Below are positions 13,311 to 24,833 of a stretch of DNA of 64,000 bases, piece after piece (within the stretch, counting starts at the first letter, position 1; each line of letters starts with the position of its first letter). The position numbers and the translations under genes were made by a program. This stretch comes from Coprinus comatus (Eukaryota > Basidiomycota > Agaricomycetes > Agaricales > Agaricaceae). The DNA is taken from the NCBI GenBank assembly GCA_034638255.1, contig JAWPGT010000028.1, forward strand, positions 62,001-126,000, in the 5' to 3' direction. The notes under the pieces are model-generated. The model worked only from the letters and a program-made list of their open reading frames with translations. It ran no database searches and was not told the origin of the DNA.

Positions 13311-16300
13311 TTACTTCTTCTTTCCTTTCTTCTTCCTACCACCACCAGTTTGTTTGGAGTTGTCATCCTGTTGATCTATAGGTGTAGATGGTGCGGAATC
13401 ACCTGCCGCTGTGTTTTTATTTTTCTTCTTCTTCGTTTTAACAGGTATCGCCCATTCATCTTCGGCGTTGGCAGTATTACCTTCTGCGGCAGTCTCGGAA
13501 GCTTCAAGGGCTGTATCTTCAGCTGTCTCGACGGGATCATCAGAATGAGGTTCAGCAGCTGTCGGTGGTGGGTGTTCGGTGGTGGGTGTAGGTTGTACGG
13601 TTTCAGCAGTGGGTGTAGGTGATGATACAGATTCAACGGTAGGTGTAGGTGGTGCAGGTGCAGGTATAGGTGAAGGAACTCGGCTAGTAACTTGGCTAGC
13701 AACTTTAGAAGGAACTTGACTAGGGGGTTTAGAAGCAGTCTTGCTAGGAACGGGTGAGGAGCGTCTACTTGATTGGTAGGTTGATTGAGAGTTGGTAATT
13801 CGGGGTCGTCGAAGAGGGTGTTGGTGTTATTCGAAGGTTTAGGGGGTGTAGCAGGGGCGCCAAATTTGAGACCTTCAAAGATATTCTTTTTCGTTGGAGT
13901 ATTAGTCCCGGGGGACCCTTCTAGTTTGTTCTCCGAATCTCCAAGTAACTTACCCCAACCGGATGTAATACTGCTCACTGCAGACTTGGGCTTTCCCCAT
14001 GACAGTCCCCAACCACTACCTCCGCCTGTATTACTTCCACCGGTTTGGGAACCACCATTCTGGGAACCACTGTTACCACTTCCCCAAGCGTCAAAGAGAG
14101 ATGGACTACCACCACCACTGATTTGGGATGACCGTTTTTCCTTCTCAGCTCGTTCTCGTTCTGCCTTTGCACTTGCTTCCTGTTCAGCTTTCTCTCTGTC
14201 GGCCTTCTCCTTCTCCTCCTTTGCCTCTCTTTCTCTTTCTTTCTCTTTCGCCTCTTGTTCAAGTCGCTGTTTCTCTTTCTCTTTCTCCTTCTCTTTCGCT
14301 TCCTGCTCTGCTTTCTTTGCTTCCTCGTCTGCTTTCTCCTTTGCCTCCTTTTCTGCTTTCTCCTCCGCCTCTTGCTTTGCCTTTGCTTGTTCTTCCTGAG
14401 GCAGACGTTCCTCCTCTTCCTTCCTCTTTCTCTCTTCCTCCTTTCTCTCTTCCTCCTTTCTCTCTTCCTCCTTTCTCTCTTCCTCTGCATTATCGTTACT
14501 GAAGCCCAAATTCACAATGGACCCCTTCCTGCTCTTCCTTCCTTTCTTCACCTTTGAGACGGGGGAGCCTTCCGCAGCAACTATGGCAACAGCAGCAGCA
14601 TCGGCAACCTCTTTCTCTTTCTTCTGTTGCTCGCGCTCTTTGGCCTCTTGAGTCTGCCTCTCCTCGTTTGCCTTTGCTTCCTTGGCCAGTCTCTCCTGCT
14701 CTTCACTTTGTTTAGCTTCTTCATCTGCTTTCGCATGTGTTTTAGCCAATTTCTCCTGCTCATCACGTTGTTTTACCTCTTCAGCCTCCTCCAGCACCTC
14801 CTTAGCTAATCTCTCTTGCTCTGCTTGCGCTTGTTCGGCTTCCAATCTTTCCTTCTCCTTTTCAGCCTTCAGTTCCCTCTTGGACTTCATCTTACTATTC
14901 TTTTCAGCTTTCTTCTCTTCTTTTTGCTTGTTAGCTACCTCCCTCGCTTTCTGTTCTTCTTCTTTCTTTTTTCTCTCTGCCTCCGCGGCCGCCTCCGCTT
15001 CAGCAGCAGCAGCCTTCTCCTCCTCCTCCTTTCTGACTCTTTTTGCTTCTTCAGCTGCAACCCTTGCTTTCTCTGCTTCCGCTGCAATCCTAGCGTTTTC
15101 TGCTTCCTCTGCTTCCTCAGCTGCAATTCTCGCCTTTTCTGCTTCCTCAGCTACAATCCTTGCTTCCTCAGCTTCTTTAGCTGCAATGCGAGCTCGCTCA
15201 ACTTCTTCGGCAGCAGCAAGTCTAGCTTTCTCAGCCTCTTCAGCAAGTCGTGCTCTCTCAGCTTCCTCTTGTTGAGCAGCAGCAGCAGCAGCGGCCGCGG
15301 CACCTTTTTCTTCTTCTTCTTCTTCTTATCACCACCTACACTTTCTTCAACAGGCGTTTCAACAGAAAATTCGGTAGCAGGTGTCTTTGGAGTTTTCGAT
15401 CCTGTTGTCTTGGGAGTTTTGGTACCAGATGATTTAGTAGTTTCGATAGGTGGAAGAGAACGTGATTGGTCGATTGGAGGAGGTTGAATTTGTTCGTGTT
15501 CGTGTTCTCGAGTATTATTATCAAAACCCCAACCATCCGTAACATTATTATCATGTCCTGTAGTACCCCATTGATCCTCACCAACACCGAATTCATCATG
15601 TTCCTTAACAGAAGGAATCGTAGGAGCAATAGAAGTAGCCATAGAACCTTTTCTAGATCTTCCAATACGAGTTGGTGTTTTACTGATTTGTGAAGTAGTA
15701 TCCCATTCTGTTGGTGGAGCTGTTGTAGTGTTTATATTGATTGTTCGTGGTGTTCCCCATCCTGGTCCTCCACCTACTCCTACTCCACCTCCTCCTATAG
15801 ACATATCACCTCCCCATCCAGATGCAGAGATACTACCCGCTCGACTTCTAGTAGGTGATAAATCGATATCAATTGGTGGGTTATTGATATTGGATAATAA
15901 AACGGTAGTTTCTTGTACTGGTTGTTGTTGTTGTTGTTGTTGTTGTGAATCCCAAGATGGTACTGCATCACCACCACCACCACCACCGCTTCCAGTTCGA
16001 TTACTCTTTGAACTTTTACGAGAATCAGTTGATAAAGCTCTAGAAACACTTGGTTGAGTTGGAGTTTGTGGAGGTACTGGATCCCATGGTGATAGACTTT
16101 TAGGATTTTCAATTGTAGTTGATATAGTTTCGACGTAAGGTTCTTTGTTACCTGTTGTTGTTGTTGTGGTAGTCGTAGTTGTGGAATTATGTGAATGGAT
16201 TGTTGATGATCGAGTAAGTGGCGTTGGAGGTACGGACTGTTGATGTTGAGTTTGAGATTGTTGTTGTGGAGGATAAGGAGTATTACTGTATAAAGAACTT

Positions 16301-19300
16301 GCTCTTGAAATTGATGAAGGAATTTGAGTTTGGGTTTGAGGTTGTGCTTGGATTGGTGCTTGGATGTGTTGTTGTTGTGAAGGAGATTCCATAATAGGTG
16401 AACCAATTTGACTTTGAATTCTACTTCTACCACCACCTTGAATCGTATGAGTTGAAGGAGCAATTGAAGGTGGACCACTAGGAGTTTGACCCCAAATTGA
16501 ATTAAGAGTTTCTCCAATTCGATTAGTAGTTGTTGTTGTCATTATAGTGGTTGCACTTCTTTGTGAATGAGATCGACTTGGTGCTTTACTAGTGGCAGCT
16601 GAAACGGAATATGATTCCCGCTCTCGTTCTCGTTCCCATTCTCGTTCACGATCACGATCCTTTTTCCTCTCCCTTTCCTTTTCCTTATCACGTCCACTTC
16701 CACTTCCACTATCTTTAGAACTGTGACTATGACTTTCACTTCTATGATCAACTCTAGCAACCTCTGGTATAACCCCGTTACCATATCCAGCACCAGAATG
16801 ACTAGGAGCAACGGAAGCAGTAATCGAAGGTCTTCTACTTGAAGTAGTGGAATGAGTAGTGGAATGAGTAGTCGCATGAGAATGAGTTGAATCTCGTTTA
16901 CTACGATTTGATCCTGCTCCTACTTCCAAACCTCGTACTCTATCCTTTTCACGATCACGATCACGAGAAGAAGTAGAACGAGGAGTAGTAGTACCAGCAG
17001 AAGATGCTGAAATGGGAGTATTAAGATTTGTCTTGGTATTATAATCATCTTCTGGATAAACATCTGGTTCATCTTCATCTGCTCTATGCCCTCTTTCATT
17101 ATAAATGATCGAAGCTGGTCCACTGTTGTGTTTTCAAAAACAAAAGAGAGAGAGAGAGAGATGCAGTCAGTCAGTTTGTGTGTTTTTTTTGGAGATTAAG
17201 AAATGAAAGGAAGCAGAGAGGAGGAACTGACTATTTGGTAACACCACCATCAACCCACTTAATCCTCGCCTTAAACTCCGTCAACCCAAACTGAATTTCA
17301 ACAGAAAACACAATCGTCCAATACGTTTTTCCACTTTTACCAGCTTTAGGTTCTGCTGAACTAGCCAATGGTGAAAGATCCGCTCGTACAACACATAATG
17401 TTGAAAAATCGTCTAAATTCAAGTTATATGAGTAAAATAGATTATGAAGAGAGAAGGAAGGAAGGAAGGAAGGAAGGAAGGGAGAGAGAGAGGCATACCA
17501 GCTTGTCTATTAATCCATTTCGGTACTTCATTACCACCTCTATAACACCAAATCTCCACTTCAAATACACTCAACATCGATAAACTTGTCAATTCCGTAC
17601 AATATTTACGCGTAAACACCGTCGATTCTTTCACTCTTACACTCTACAAAAAAAAAAATTGGAGTCAGAATTCGGAAAGGAAGGAAAAAAAAAGAAAAAA
17701 GTTTTAACAACTCACCCTAGCAAGAATACAATCAAAAGCATCAGGTAACAACTTTGGTCCACTCGGTAATTCACATAATCTTTCCTTCCTCGCTACATGA
17801 TCTGGATCTCTAGGATCCATTTCTCTCAAAAATTCAACTCCATACATGAATTTAGACATTCTTGCTGATACATGATGATCACAATAAAAACCAATCGCTC
17901 CATCTGCGACTGCTTTAGATCTAAAGCGGATCGAAATAATAATAATAATAATCAGAATGAGGATTATTATTAATTGTGTAGAATGATAATGATGACGTAC
18001 GTTTGAGTGTCTGGTCTACTAACTGATACTCTGTAAGGTGCCAATCGTTCTTGTAGTTGTCTAGTTTCACATAATGTGTCAGGATTTAGATTTGTGATAG
18101 AAGACGTGGAGAGTAGATAACGTACTGAAATAACCAAGGCGAAGCCGCATATCCACCCACTAAAAATACAGATCTAATCATTCCTTGACTACTCTCAACT
18201 TGCGACTTAATAGCCTTAAACGCAGCTATAAACACAAAATTCTCTCATCAGTCATAGACTTTTGACAATATACTATATACTGTATCACATACCATTAACC
18301 GAAGGTTCAAACAATTCCGCTACTTCCTGACCTGTCAACTTCAATTGACCACTCCTAATACCAACAGCAGGATCTTTATCAAGTGGAGATCCAAACGGAA
18401 TAAACTGCAAATCCTTTCGATCTCGGAACAATCTCTTTGTAGTTTCATCAAACTTGCGGGTAATATGATCCAATGAATCTGGTGTTCCATATTTCGACTT
18501 TTTGAGTTTTTCTAAAGGAGAAATGATGGGAGAGTTAAATTTAACCCAACTTCCTAACTGAGCGAAAGATAGATCTACCTTCCAAGAACTCGCGTGCTCT
18601 CCTTGATACAAAGACTGAGCCAGCAAAGAGACAATCTGGAGGAGCAATTTCTTCCATGACAAGTGGTGATGTACCCTTGATCGCATATGCGCTAATATCC
18701 AGTGTTCCGCCTCCAGCATCGGCAATCAAAAACCCATGTTTTGAAGGGTTCTATAATATTAACAGGGTAAACGCGTCAGCGCCTCGTGTTTTTTAATTAT
18801 TACTAGAGCCCGAATGCCTACGTACCGTTAGAACATCAGCAGCCAAGCCGTTCAAAACGCAAGCATGTAATGAAGCTTCTCCTTCTGTGACAAATCGTAT
18901 TCTAGCTTTGCCTTCGTTCGTATCGGGGATAAGACCACCATATATGGCAGCTCTTCGCATTTTGCTTTGCTGAGCTCCTTCCCAACCATTTGGATGAGAA
19001 AGTACGAATTGAAGGTCGTTTTCCACTTGACTCCATAGAGCAGCACCATTTGCATGTGTATCACAGATAAAGTTTCTTGTGCATCGAAAGAGATATGCGA
19101 GAAAGTCACCAAAAACATGAACTGCTGTTTTCCGTTTTGGTAGAGGACCTAAACGCATTCCGTTCATATTCAATTTCATCGTTCGCGGACGTAGTCGTAG
19201 TTTGAATCTATCATTGGTAAATTAATTTGGAGAGAGGGAAATGTGAAATGAAGACGAACATCAGCTTCAGCGCCTGCAGCCATCACCTTGCCATGCTTAT

Positions 19301-19563
19301 CGTAGTACAATATTGAGGGTATCTTTGTATTCCCAGCAACATGTTCCTGCCCGGGAAACCTGTTGAAATATGAGCCTTGGAGGTAAAAGCTGTAGTAGCG
19401 GAATATACCGAGTAACACCATGTATCTTGGGTATCAGAGTAGGCTCTAGAATTGCATAAGAGACTCCGCTGAAGGTAGTGCCTACGTCGATTGCAATGAC
19501 GAGGGAGCGGACTGAGCCAGCGTAGGGCTTCCTCGTGTCTGGCACTGAGCGCGGCTGAGGCAT
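13311..19563 (-). CDS. HSPA12-like Hsp70 protein with long low-complexity, WG-rich and coiled-coil tail (frame disrupted)
   Basis: The start at 19563 gives RSLVIAIDVGTTFSGVSYAI, the phosphate-1 motif of Hsp70/actin ATPases. Later exons carry FVLSHPNGWEGAQQ, FVTEGEASLHACV, IADAGGGTLDISAYA and VFLVGGYAASPWL, all characteristic of the fungal HSPA12-like branch. Splicing at 17231/17123 joins the last ATPase exon to GPASIIYNERG and then to a tail of over 1,000 residues: a Ser/Thr/His/Gln-rich half with about nine WG dipeptides, then an Ala/Glu/Lys coiled-coil region, ending at a TAA at 13311-13313. Three places do not read through cleanly. One is the join near 19200-19265, where a segment usual in relatives is missing and phases disagree. 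The others are an AAG microsatellite at 15301-15331 and a single-base shift between about 13700 and 13830. They may be indels, assembly errors or decay. ATPase family is certain; tail function is unknown. Confidence 0.8.
15301..15331 (-). repeat. AAG microsatellite at a reading-frame change
   Basis: A Lys-coding AAG run. Upstream codons are sensible in one frame; downstream the Ala/Glu coiled-coil frame is a different one. No intron of normal size reconciles them. Confidence 0.7.
17449..17492. repeat. GGAA/GA microsatellite inside an intron of the Hsp70-like gene
   Basis: A run of about seven AAGG units followed by GA repeats, within a GT-AG intron of the minus-strand gene. No function is implied. 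Confidence 0.8.
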
Positions 19564-19715
19564 ATGGATAGGGATGGAAGGAAGTAGAGGAAGAGGAGAG
19601 GAACGTGTTTTGATCTATAAATAATTTGGACAAATAAGTATCAATTAACACCTTGCTGCTCTTACAGTTACCGTTGATCCGCCAACGATCGTTCCCTCAT
19701 CTCTCCACAGAAGCC
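19564..19715. promoter_or_regulatory. Short divergent promoter region
   Basis: Only 152 bp separate the start codons of the Hsp70-like gene and the coiled-coil gene, so their core promoters overlap. A CAG at 19708-19710 might end a 5'-UTR intron of the plus-strand gene. Confidence 0.5.
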
Positions 19716-21065
19716 ATGCGCCGTGAATCCGATCACCCAAAAGCTGAACTGGCCCGTAACCCAGATGACCTAACCCGTCTCTACGAACGCTGTCGCTTGC
19801 TGGAACGCACGCTACGAGACACAAGAGAAGTTCTCAAGACAAGAGACGTAGAGGTCGAGCGTTTGCGCAGAGACAGAGACCGTGAAAGGGCCATGGCAGA
19901 ACGTCGGCGCTCAGAGGCTAATCTGTATGCCACCAGTCGTTCAAGTATCAACTCCACCACAGACTCGGAATCTTCTGCTGTTGTAGACGAAGCACAAGCA
20001 AGACAACGCACAGCAGAAACTTATCTGACTCGAACTGATACCTGGTCAGGCGCTCAAGTCCTCCAAGCCCTTCATGATATCAATTCAGAAATACTTCAGT
20101 ATGCTGCTGCTGCAACTGAAGTATGTTCCTTCGACCGCTCTTCTCTATCATCCTCAAGGGCCATTCAAGCCATGCACGACACTTCTGCTCGGATTGGTCC
20201 TAGTCTCGCACGTATCCTTGCAAATAGAGATCATTCTCAGGACCCTCTGCTTGTCCAACTTGCTCTCCAGGGTTGTGTTTCCCTCTGTATTACTCGCGCA
20301 CTCTCCACCTTCTGTGTAGGCTTCCCTTCCAAATCAGATACTCTCCTCCATCAAATCTATCATCGTATGTCACTCGCAGGTACGCCCCACCTCCCTATTT
20401 AAATCCACTTCTTCTCTTGAAGCGTCTGACTCTGATCCACAGAACCACAACCAACATCCTCAAAATGGCGTGCCCTAACCCATCAACACATCCATGCCAT
20501 GTATCCCAGTTTGGCCGAATACTCTATTAATGAACTTACAGAAACAATACTTCGTTGGTCAACAGACATATTTCTTATTTCAGGTTGTCATACATACGAA
20601 TCGCTTTCATCTTCTTCCACTTCTTCTCACACTAACACTTCGGGTTTAAGAGCTCGTTTCGGTGATCATGTTCGACAAATTTCTAAAGCTGTTATTAGAC
20701 TCGCTAAAGTCATACGTGAAGAAATACTTTCCACTTCATTTGAAATTATTTGTATAGATGCTACTACATCATCTTCATCCAATAATCCTAATTCCAATTC
20801 CTCCTCGACAAATAATCCAAACTCCAACTCTACTTCAACATCTACAGGACCAATATATAACGAACGTACAATGATAGATGCGTTTGGTGAATACGGACAT
20901 TCCAAGGGATCAGTTTTGGCTAATACAGAACTTGGACTTCGTTGTGTTACTCGTATGGGTACAAGAGAAGGTGTAGGAAGTGAAGAAGAAGTATTACTTG
21001 AACAAAGAGTTCTTTTAATGCCTAAAGTCGTTTTGGAGAGTGTTTTGGATGTTTTGGATCGTTAG
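19716..21065 (+). CDS. Hypothetical protein with N-terminal coiled coil
   Basis: Two exons, 19716..20379 and 20443..21065, join in phase to 428 aa; the join reads SLA-EPQPTSSKW. Residues 10-75 are a charged coiled coil (many Arg/Glu, no proline). The middle is helical-looking with a repeated 'LQALHDI / IQAMHDT' pattern, and a Ser/Asn/Thr-rich linker (about 325-350) precedes a conserved-looking C-terminus. I do not recognise a named domain. The ATG at 19716 was preferred over an in-frame upstream ATG at 19653 because a plausible 3' splice site lies between them and the protein then starts MRRESDHPK. Head-to-head placement with the Hsp70-like gene suggests co-expression but no functional link can be shown. 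Confidence 0.72.
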
Positions 21066-21667
21066 ATGAATTTTGGAAAATGTTAGGATTGTGGTGTTAG
21101 AGATGATTTTGGATTTCGGAATTTCGGATTCTTTGAAGCACTTTTCGTTTTTGGTGGATTCGGGGGGTAGAGAAGACTTTTAACGAAGAAGATTTCTCTC
21201 TAGATGAGAGCTCGTTGCTTTTTTTCTTCTTCCTTGGATGATGGACAGCAATACCTTAACAACACAAAGGATACCAAAAAATACCAATAAACCACACTTC
21301 ACTTTATTCACCATAATTGGCGATACAGTAAGTGTTTATCCACACAATTGCCAAAAAAAAAACTTGTGGAAATCTGTACTATACATACATACCTCTCTTT
21401 ACTTCTGTGCTCATTTATTTATTAATAGAAGAAATCAATACGTATGTACATAAACGAAATCATCCAAATTTATATTCCTCTCGTGTCCCAGTGCCACTCT
21501 CTCTACCCTTTACCCTCTTTGCCACACCGCCCCTCCAATGACCATCCCTTACTTTCTTTCTTTCTTTATTTATTTAGAAAAACACGATATCTTATAGTAT
21601 CTCAGTCTCTAAGACCTAAGCCCTAAGCCAAGAGAATAGCAAATCGCAAAAAACTGCAAAAAAAAAA
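21066..21667. other. Intergenic, no gene seen
   Basis: 3' flank of the coiled-coil gene followed by T/C-rich low-complexity sequence. Short frames here show no coding character. The A-runs at 21651-21667 serve as T-run terminator for the minus-strand tRNA-Ala. Confidence 0.5.
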
Positions 21668-21692
21668 TACGTCGGTTTAGTCAACCGACGTA
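21668..21692. repeat. Perfect 10-bp hairpin directly 3' of a tRNA-Ala gene
   Basis: TACGTCGGTT and AACCGACGTA flank a TAGTC loop and abut the last base of the minus-strand tRNA-Ala. On that strand the hairpin is followed by a T-run. Confidence 0.8.
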
Positions 21693-21773
21693 TGGACACA
21701 TTGGGAATTGAACCCAACACCTCTCGCAAATAAAGTGCTAAGCGAGCGTGATAACCAACTACACCATGTGCCC
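21693..21773 (-). tRNA. tRNA-Ala(AGC) with 7-nt intron
   Basis: Cloverleaf with acceptor GGGCACA/TGTGTCC, including the G3-U70 wobble that identifies alanine tRNAs, discriminator A, A-box TGGTGTAGTTGG and B-box GGTTCAATTCC. Anticodon stem CTCGC/GCGAG encloses TTAGCA plus a 7-nt insertion just after position 37, the canonical intron site. Mature length is 74 nt. Confidence 0.93.
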
Positions 21774-22025
21774 TGCAAATTTTTTGCCACAATGTTCTAT
21801 AAACAGCCCTTCATACAGTATTCTTATAATAATTTAAACACCCTCTCACTTAGTAACTATTTTTATTTCTTCAATCTACACACTAGTCTCACACTAGTAT
21901 ACAGTATTTATCGAGTTGCCCATCGAAAGTTCGAACTAGTTAAGTTAAGATTCAAAATCTTTATATAATGTTAAGACAGTCATTGATTAAAATGTTACAA
22001 TATCACCGAAATTCGTATATTTAAT

Positions 22026-22097
22026 GGCCGCCTGGCGAAATGGCATCGCGTCTGACTACGAATCAGGAGATTGCAGGTTCGACCCCTGCGGTGGTCA
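22026..22097 (+). tRNA. tRNA-Arg(ACG)
   Basis: A 72-nt cloverleaf without intron: acceptor GGCCGCC pairing with GGTGGTC, anticodon stem and loop TCTGA-CTACGAA-TCAGG, T-arm GCAGG-TTCGACC-CCTGC, discriminator A. The anticodon ACG reads CGU/CGC (as I34) for arginine. Confidence 0.93.
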
Positions 22098-22430
22098 CTG
22101 TCAACCTTGGAACACCGCCTTTTCCTTTTTTGACCAACTCACAGTTGCCTGGTTGCCGAGACTATGTTTATATACAGTATATTGTCAAGTATAAGTAGTG
22201 CATATGAAAATGTGAAGTAGAGACTCAGGTATCTTCCCAACCAGGAACTAAACGAACCAAACGATACGTTTCCGAGCGCATGTCTCTGTTTGGCTTCGAC
22301 ATATACAGACAGAGGGGGGGTAGGGTAGGAGCCTGGTAGAAACTTAGCGTGTAAACTTTTTTCACACAAAACTATAACCATCCCCTGGCACGCTGCAGGG
22401 CCTGTTCGTTCACCAGAAACTAAGGTATCA

Positions 22431-22514
22431 GGGCACATGGTGTAGTTGGTTATCACGCTCGCTTAGCAATTATGTATTTGCGAGAGGTGTTGGGTTCAAT
22501 TCCCAATGTGTCCA
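22431..22514 (+). tRNA. tRNA-Ala(AGC) with 10-nt intron
   Basis: Same mature sequence as the minus-strand copy (G3-U70, CTCGC/GCGAG anticodon stem, AGC), with a different 10-nt AT-rich insertion after position 37. Confidence 0.92.
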
Positions 22515-22890
22515 TTAACAGAATGTATAATCCTGTCTGGTTTTTATATACATATCATGTTTCTACTCGTGATATGAGTGGTGTCAGATTATGATTTCCC
22601 TGTGCCCACACTTCAGTCCTCAGGGATATGAAAAGAAAAATTTTATATAGGGTAGAAATGTCTGTAAAACTATTAGTTTGCGTCGTAAATCCTTATTCAA
22701 ATGTTCAATCCGAGTGAGAGTAAGACTGTTTCAACTTTCCATACAGATTCTAGAGGTATTCCAGAGGTATTCATATCTAATTGAACATATCATAAATACG
22801 CATACACACTTATAAGTATACAAATATAGTACATTTACGTAACTGTGAACAAAAACGGAAGCTAAAGAAGTGCAAAGACACGTAAGGTAT

Positions 22891-22982
22891 GGGCGCATGG
22901 TGTAGTTGGTTATCACGTTCGCTTTGCATTTACTTATGTGTAAATTTGCGAAAGGTGTTGGGTTCAATTCCCAATGCGTCCA
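22891..22982 (+). tRNA. tRNA-Ala(TGC) with 18-nt intron
   Basis: Acceptor GGGCGCA/TGCGTCC keeps G3-U70; anticodon stem TTCGC/GCGAA; loop TTTGCA gives anticodon TGC; an 18-nt AT-rich intron follows position 37. D- and T-arms equal those of the AGC copies. Confidence 0.92.
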
Positions 22983-23239
22983 CTAAAATACGTGTGGTGG
23001 TATCCTTTTTTTTGTACCCTAGTGATTTAAGGCCCGAGGGGCACTTGCGTTTTTTTTTTTTTGAGTATATCGTGATTTTTTGTGATGTATGTGTGTAGGC
23101 TTGTAGTATGTAGTGTAAAATCATATATGTATATATGAAGTTGAAACTGTTCGGTTATGAGATGTTCGATGGTGATTATAGCATTTGTCAAGACTCGATG
23201 AAGAGTTTTATTTTTAACTACTGTACAACAATTATACAT

Positions 23240-23330
23240 GGCTGCCAATGCAGACGGCCTGACCCGATGACTCGAACCTTATTGTAAAACCATTACTACA
23301 CCATGTTATATTGACCATCACTGTAAGTTT
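23240..23330 (-). pseudogene. Possible tRNA-like fragment
   Basis: On the minus strand an A-box-like TGGTGTAGTAATGG is followed after only about 13 bases by a B-box-like GGTTCGAGTC. The spacing leaves no room for an anticodon arm, so this is at best a deleted tRNA relic or chance. Confidence 0.3.
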
Positions 23331-23751
23331 TAGTTCGACGACTCTTATCTGATATCATAGAGCATTTGTCTCACAATTATTATATCGTGTCTACTCAGAT
23401 GTTTCAACATGAAGGACGTGGTAGAATGATCAAAAACTCTTGAGTCTGATCAGGGGTCTGAGGATGAGAAGTTTTGAAAATGTGCAGTACCAGTAAGTAT
23501 CGTTTAAGTAGTATTTGTCTACTAAGCAGTTCCGAGATTCTCATGACTGATTGAATACTGGTACTACAAAAGGCAGATATTACCATATATATACATATAT
23601 ACATATACACAGGATATAAATATAGCCAATCATTCGCTTGTCATTGGGTCAAATACCTACCTACTTGAGTACACAAATTACACTATATACATACTTACAA
23701 TTACAACTTGCGAACTAGGATGTTTCTATTTGTGTACGTTACATTAACACC

Positions 23752-23837
23752 GGGCACATGGTGTAGTTGGTTATCACGTTCGCTTTGCATAATAACAATA
23801 ATGCGAAAGGTGTTGGGTTCAATTCCCAATGTGTCCA
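23752..23837 (+). tRNA. tRNA-Ala(TGC) with 12-nt intron
   Basis: Acceptor GGGCACA/TGTGTCC with G3-U70; anticodon stem TTCGC/GCGAA with TGC; 12-nt AT-only intron after position 37; discriminator A. A T-run suitable for Pol III termination follows within about 25 bp. Confidence 0.92.
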
Positions 23838-24438
23838 CTCTATAATGTACTTTGAAGTTCTTTTTTTGTTCTTGTTTTTTTTTTGGTGGAGCCTTTTGTG
23901 GTACTGAGCAACTAAAGTCTGACATCCAGCTTGCGAGGGGTTGCCTCCCCCTCGTAGGTCAGTCCTTACTACCGGCTAGACGAACTATGTAGCTCAATAA
24001 AAAACACAAATCTATAATACGTTGAAGGAAAATACCTGTCTGGGGGAATACCATTTACGCACACCTCTGTCCATAGTTTGGACTCAGATCAACTCCTACC
24101 CACTAAAACCCCAGGCTCGTTGACTCAATGGTCGGGTAGTCTGTCTTCATTCTGTAAGAGGCCTCTCCATGTTCCGAGGGCCTCCTCTCCTTTTCAGTGC
24201 CCTTGTAAAGTTTTATCATACATTTATAACTTCTCCCTAACTTTTTGTACATGTTGTCGTGAGAGAGACTACAGCGGGTGTTTGTTTGTTTTTCGAAAAT
24301 CATGGATATACGTAACTGAATAGGAAGTGTAAAACATTGGGCGAGTCCTTGAAGTTTGAAAGATAGCGTATATATAGTCTTGCGGTATGAGAAATTTCCC
24401 GAATGGCTGATAGGGGCTACCCAAAATCACACAAACAT

Positions 24439-24519
24439 GGGCACATGGTGTAGTTGGTTATCACGCTCGCTTAGCACTTTGTTTGCGAGAGGTGTTGGGT
24501 TCAATTCCCAATGTGTCCA
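24439..24519 (+). tRNA. tRNA-Ala(AGC) with 7-nt intron
   Basis: Identical to the copy at 21693-21773 except for one base in the 7-nt intron; T-rich sequence follows immediately downstream. Confidence 0.93.
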
Positions 24520-24833
24520 ATTTTCCCTTTTTCCAAATTGTTTTTTTCTCCGATTTAATGAACGTTGCTTTGTTCAAGATTCCTTGGGTTCGGTATCACT
24601 GTGTTGGTGAAGGGATTGAGCTAGTGTGTGTGTTTACGTAGTATATCATATATGTGCATGTTTAGCTGATGTATCATAGTGTACCACCTGAAGGCAGGGA
24701 GATCAACTTGTCACTGGGAGTTGGCTCACTGTATCGTCTGCGCCCGCACCAGTGGCTAGCCTCTTCTCGGAGAGGCACAAATGAAAAAAGTCATATGGAT
24801 GAATAGAACACTGATCGAGAACGTTCCCTTCGC

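Noticed and set aside
13785..15487. Several long plus-strand frames rich in Ser, Leu and Phe
   Set aside because: Antisense shadows of the Glu/Lys/Ala coiled-coil tail; they are low-complexity with no start context or introns.
23000..23250. Short minus-strand frames near the tRNA-Ala genes
   Set aside because: AT-rich, low-complexity peptides; some include tRNA sequence read as protein.
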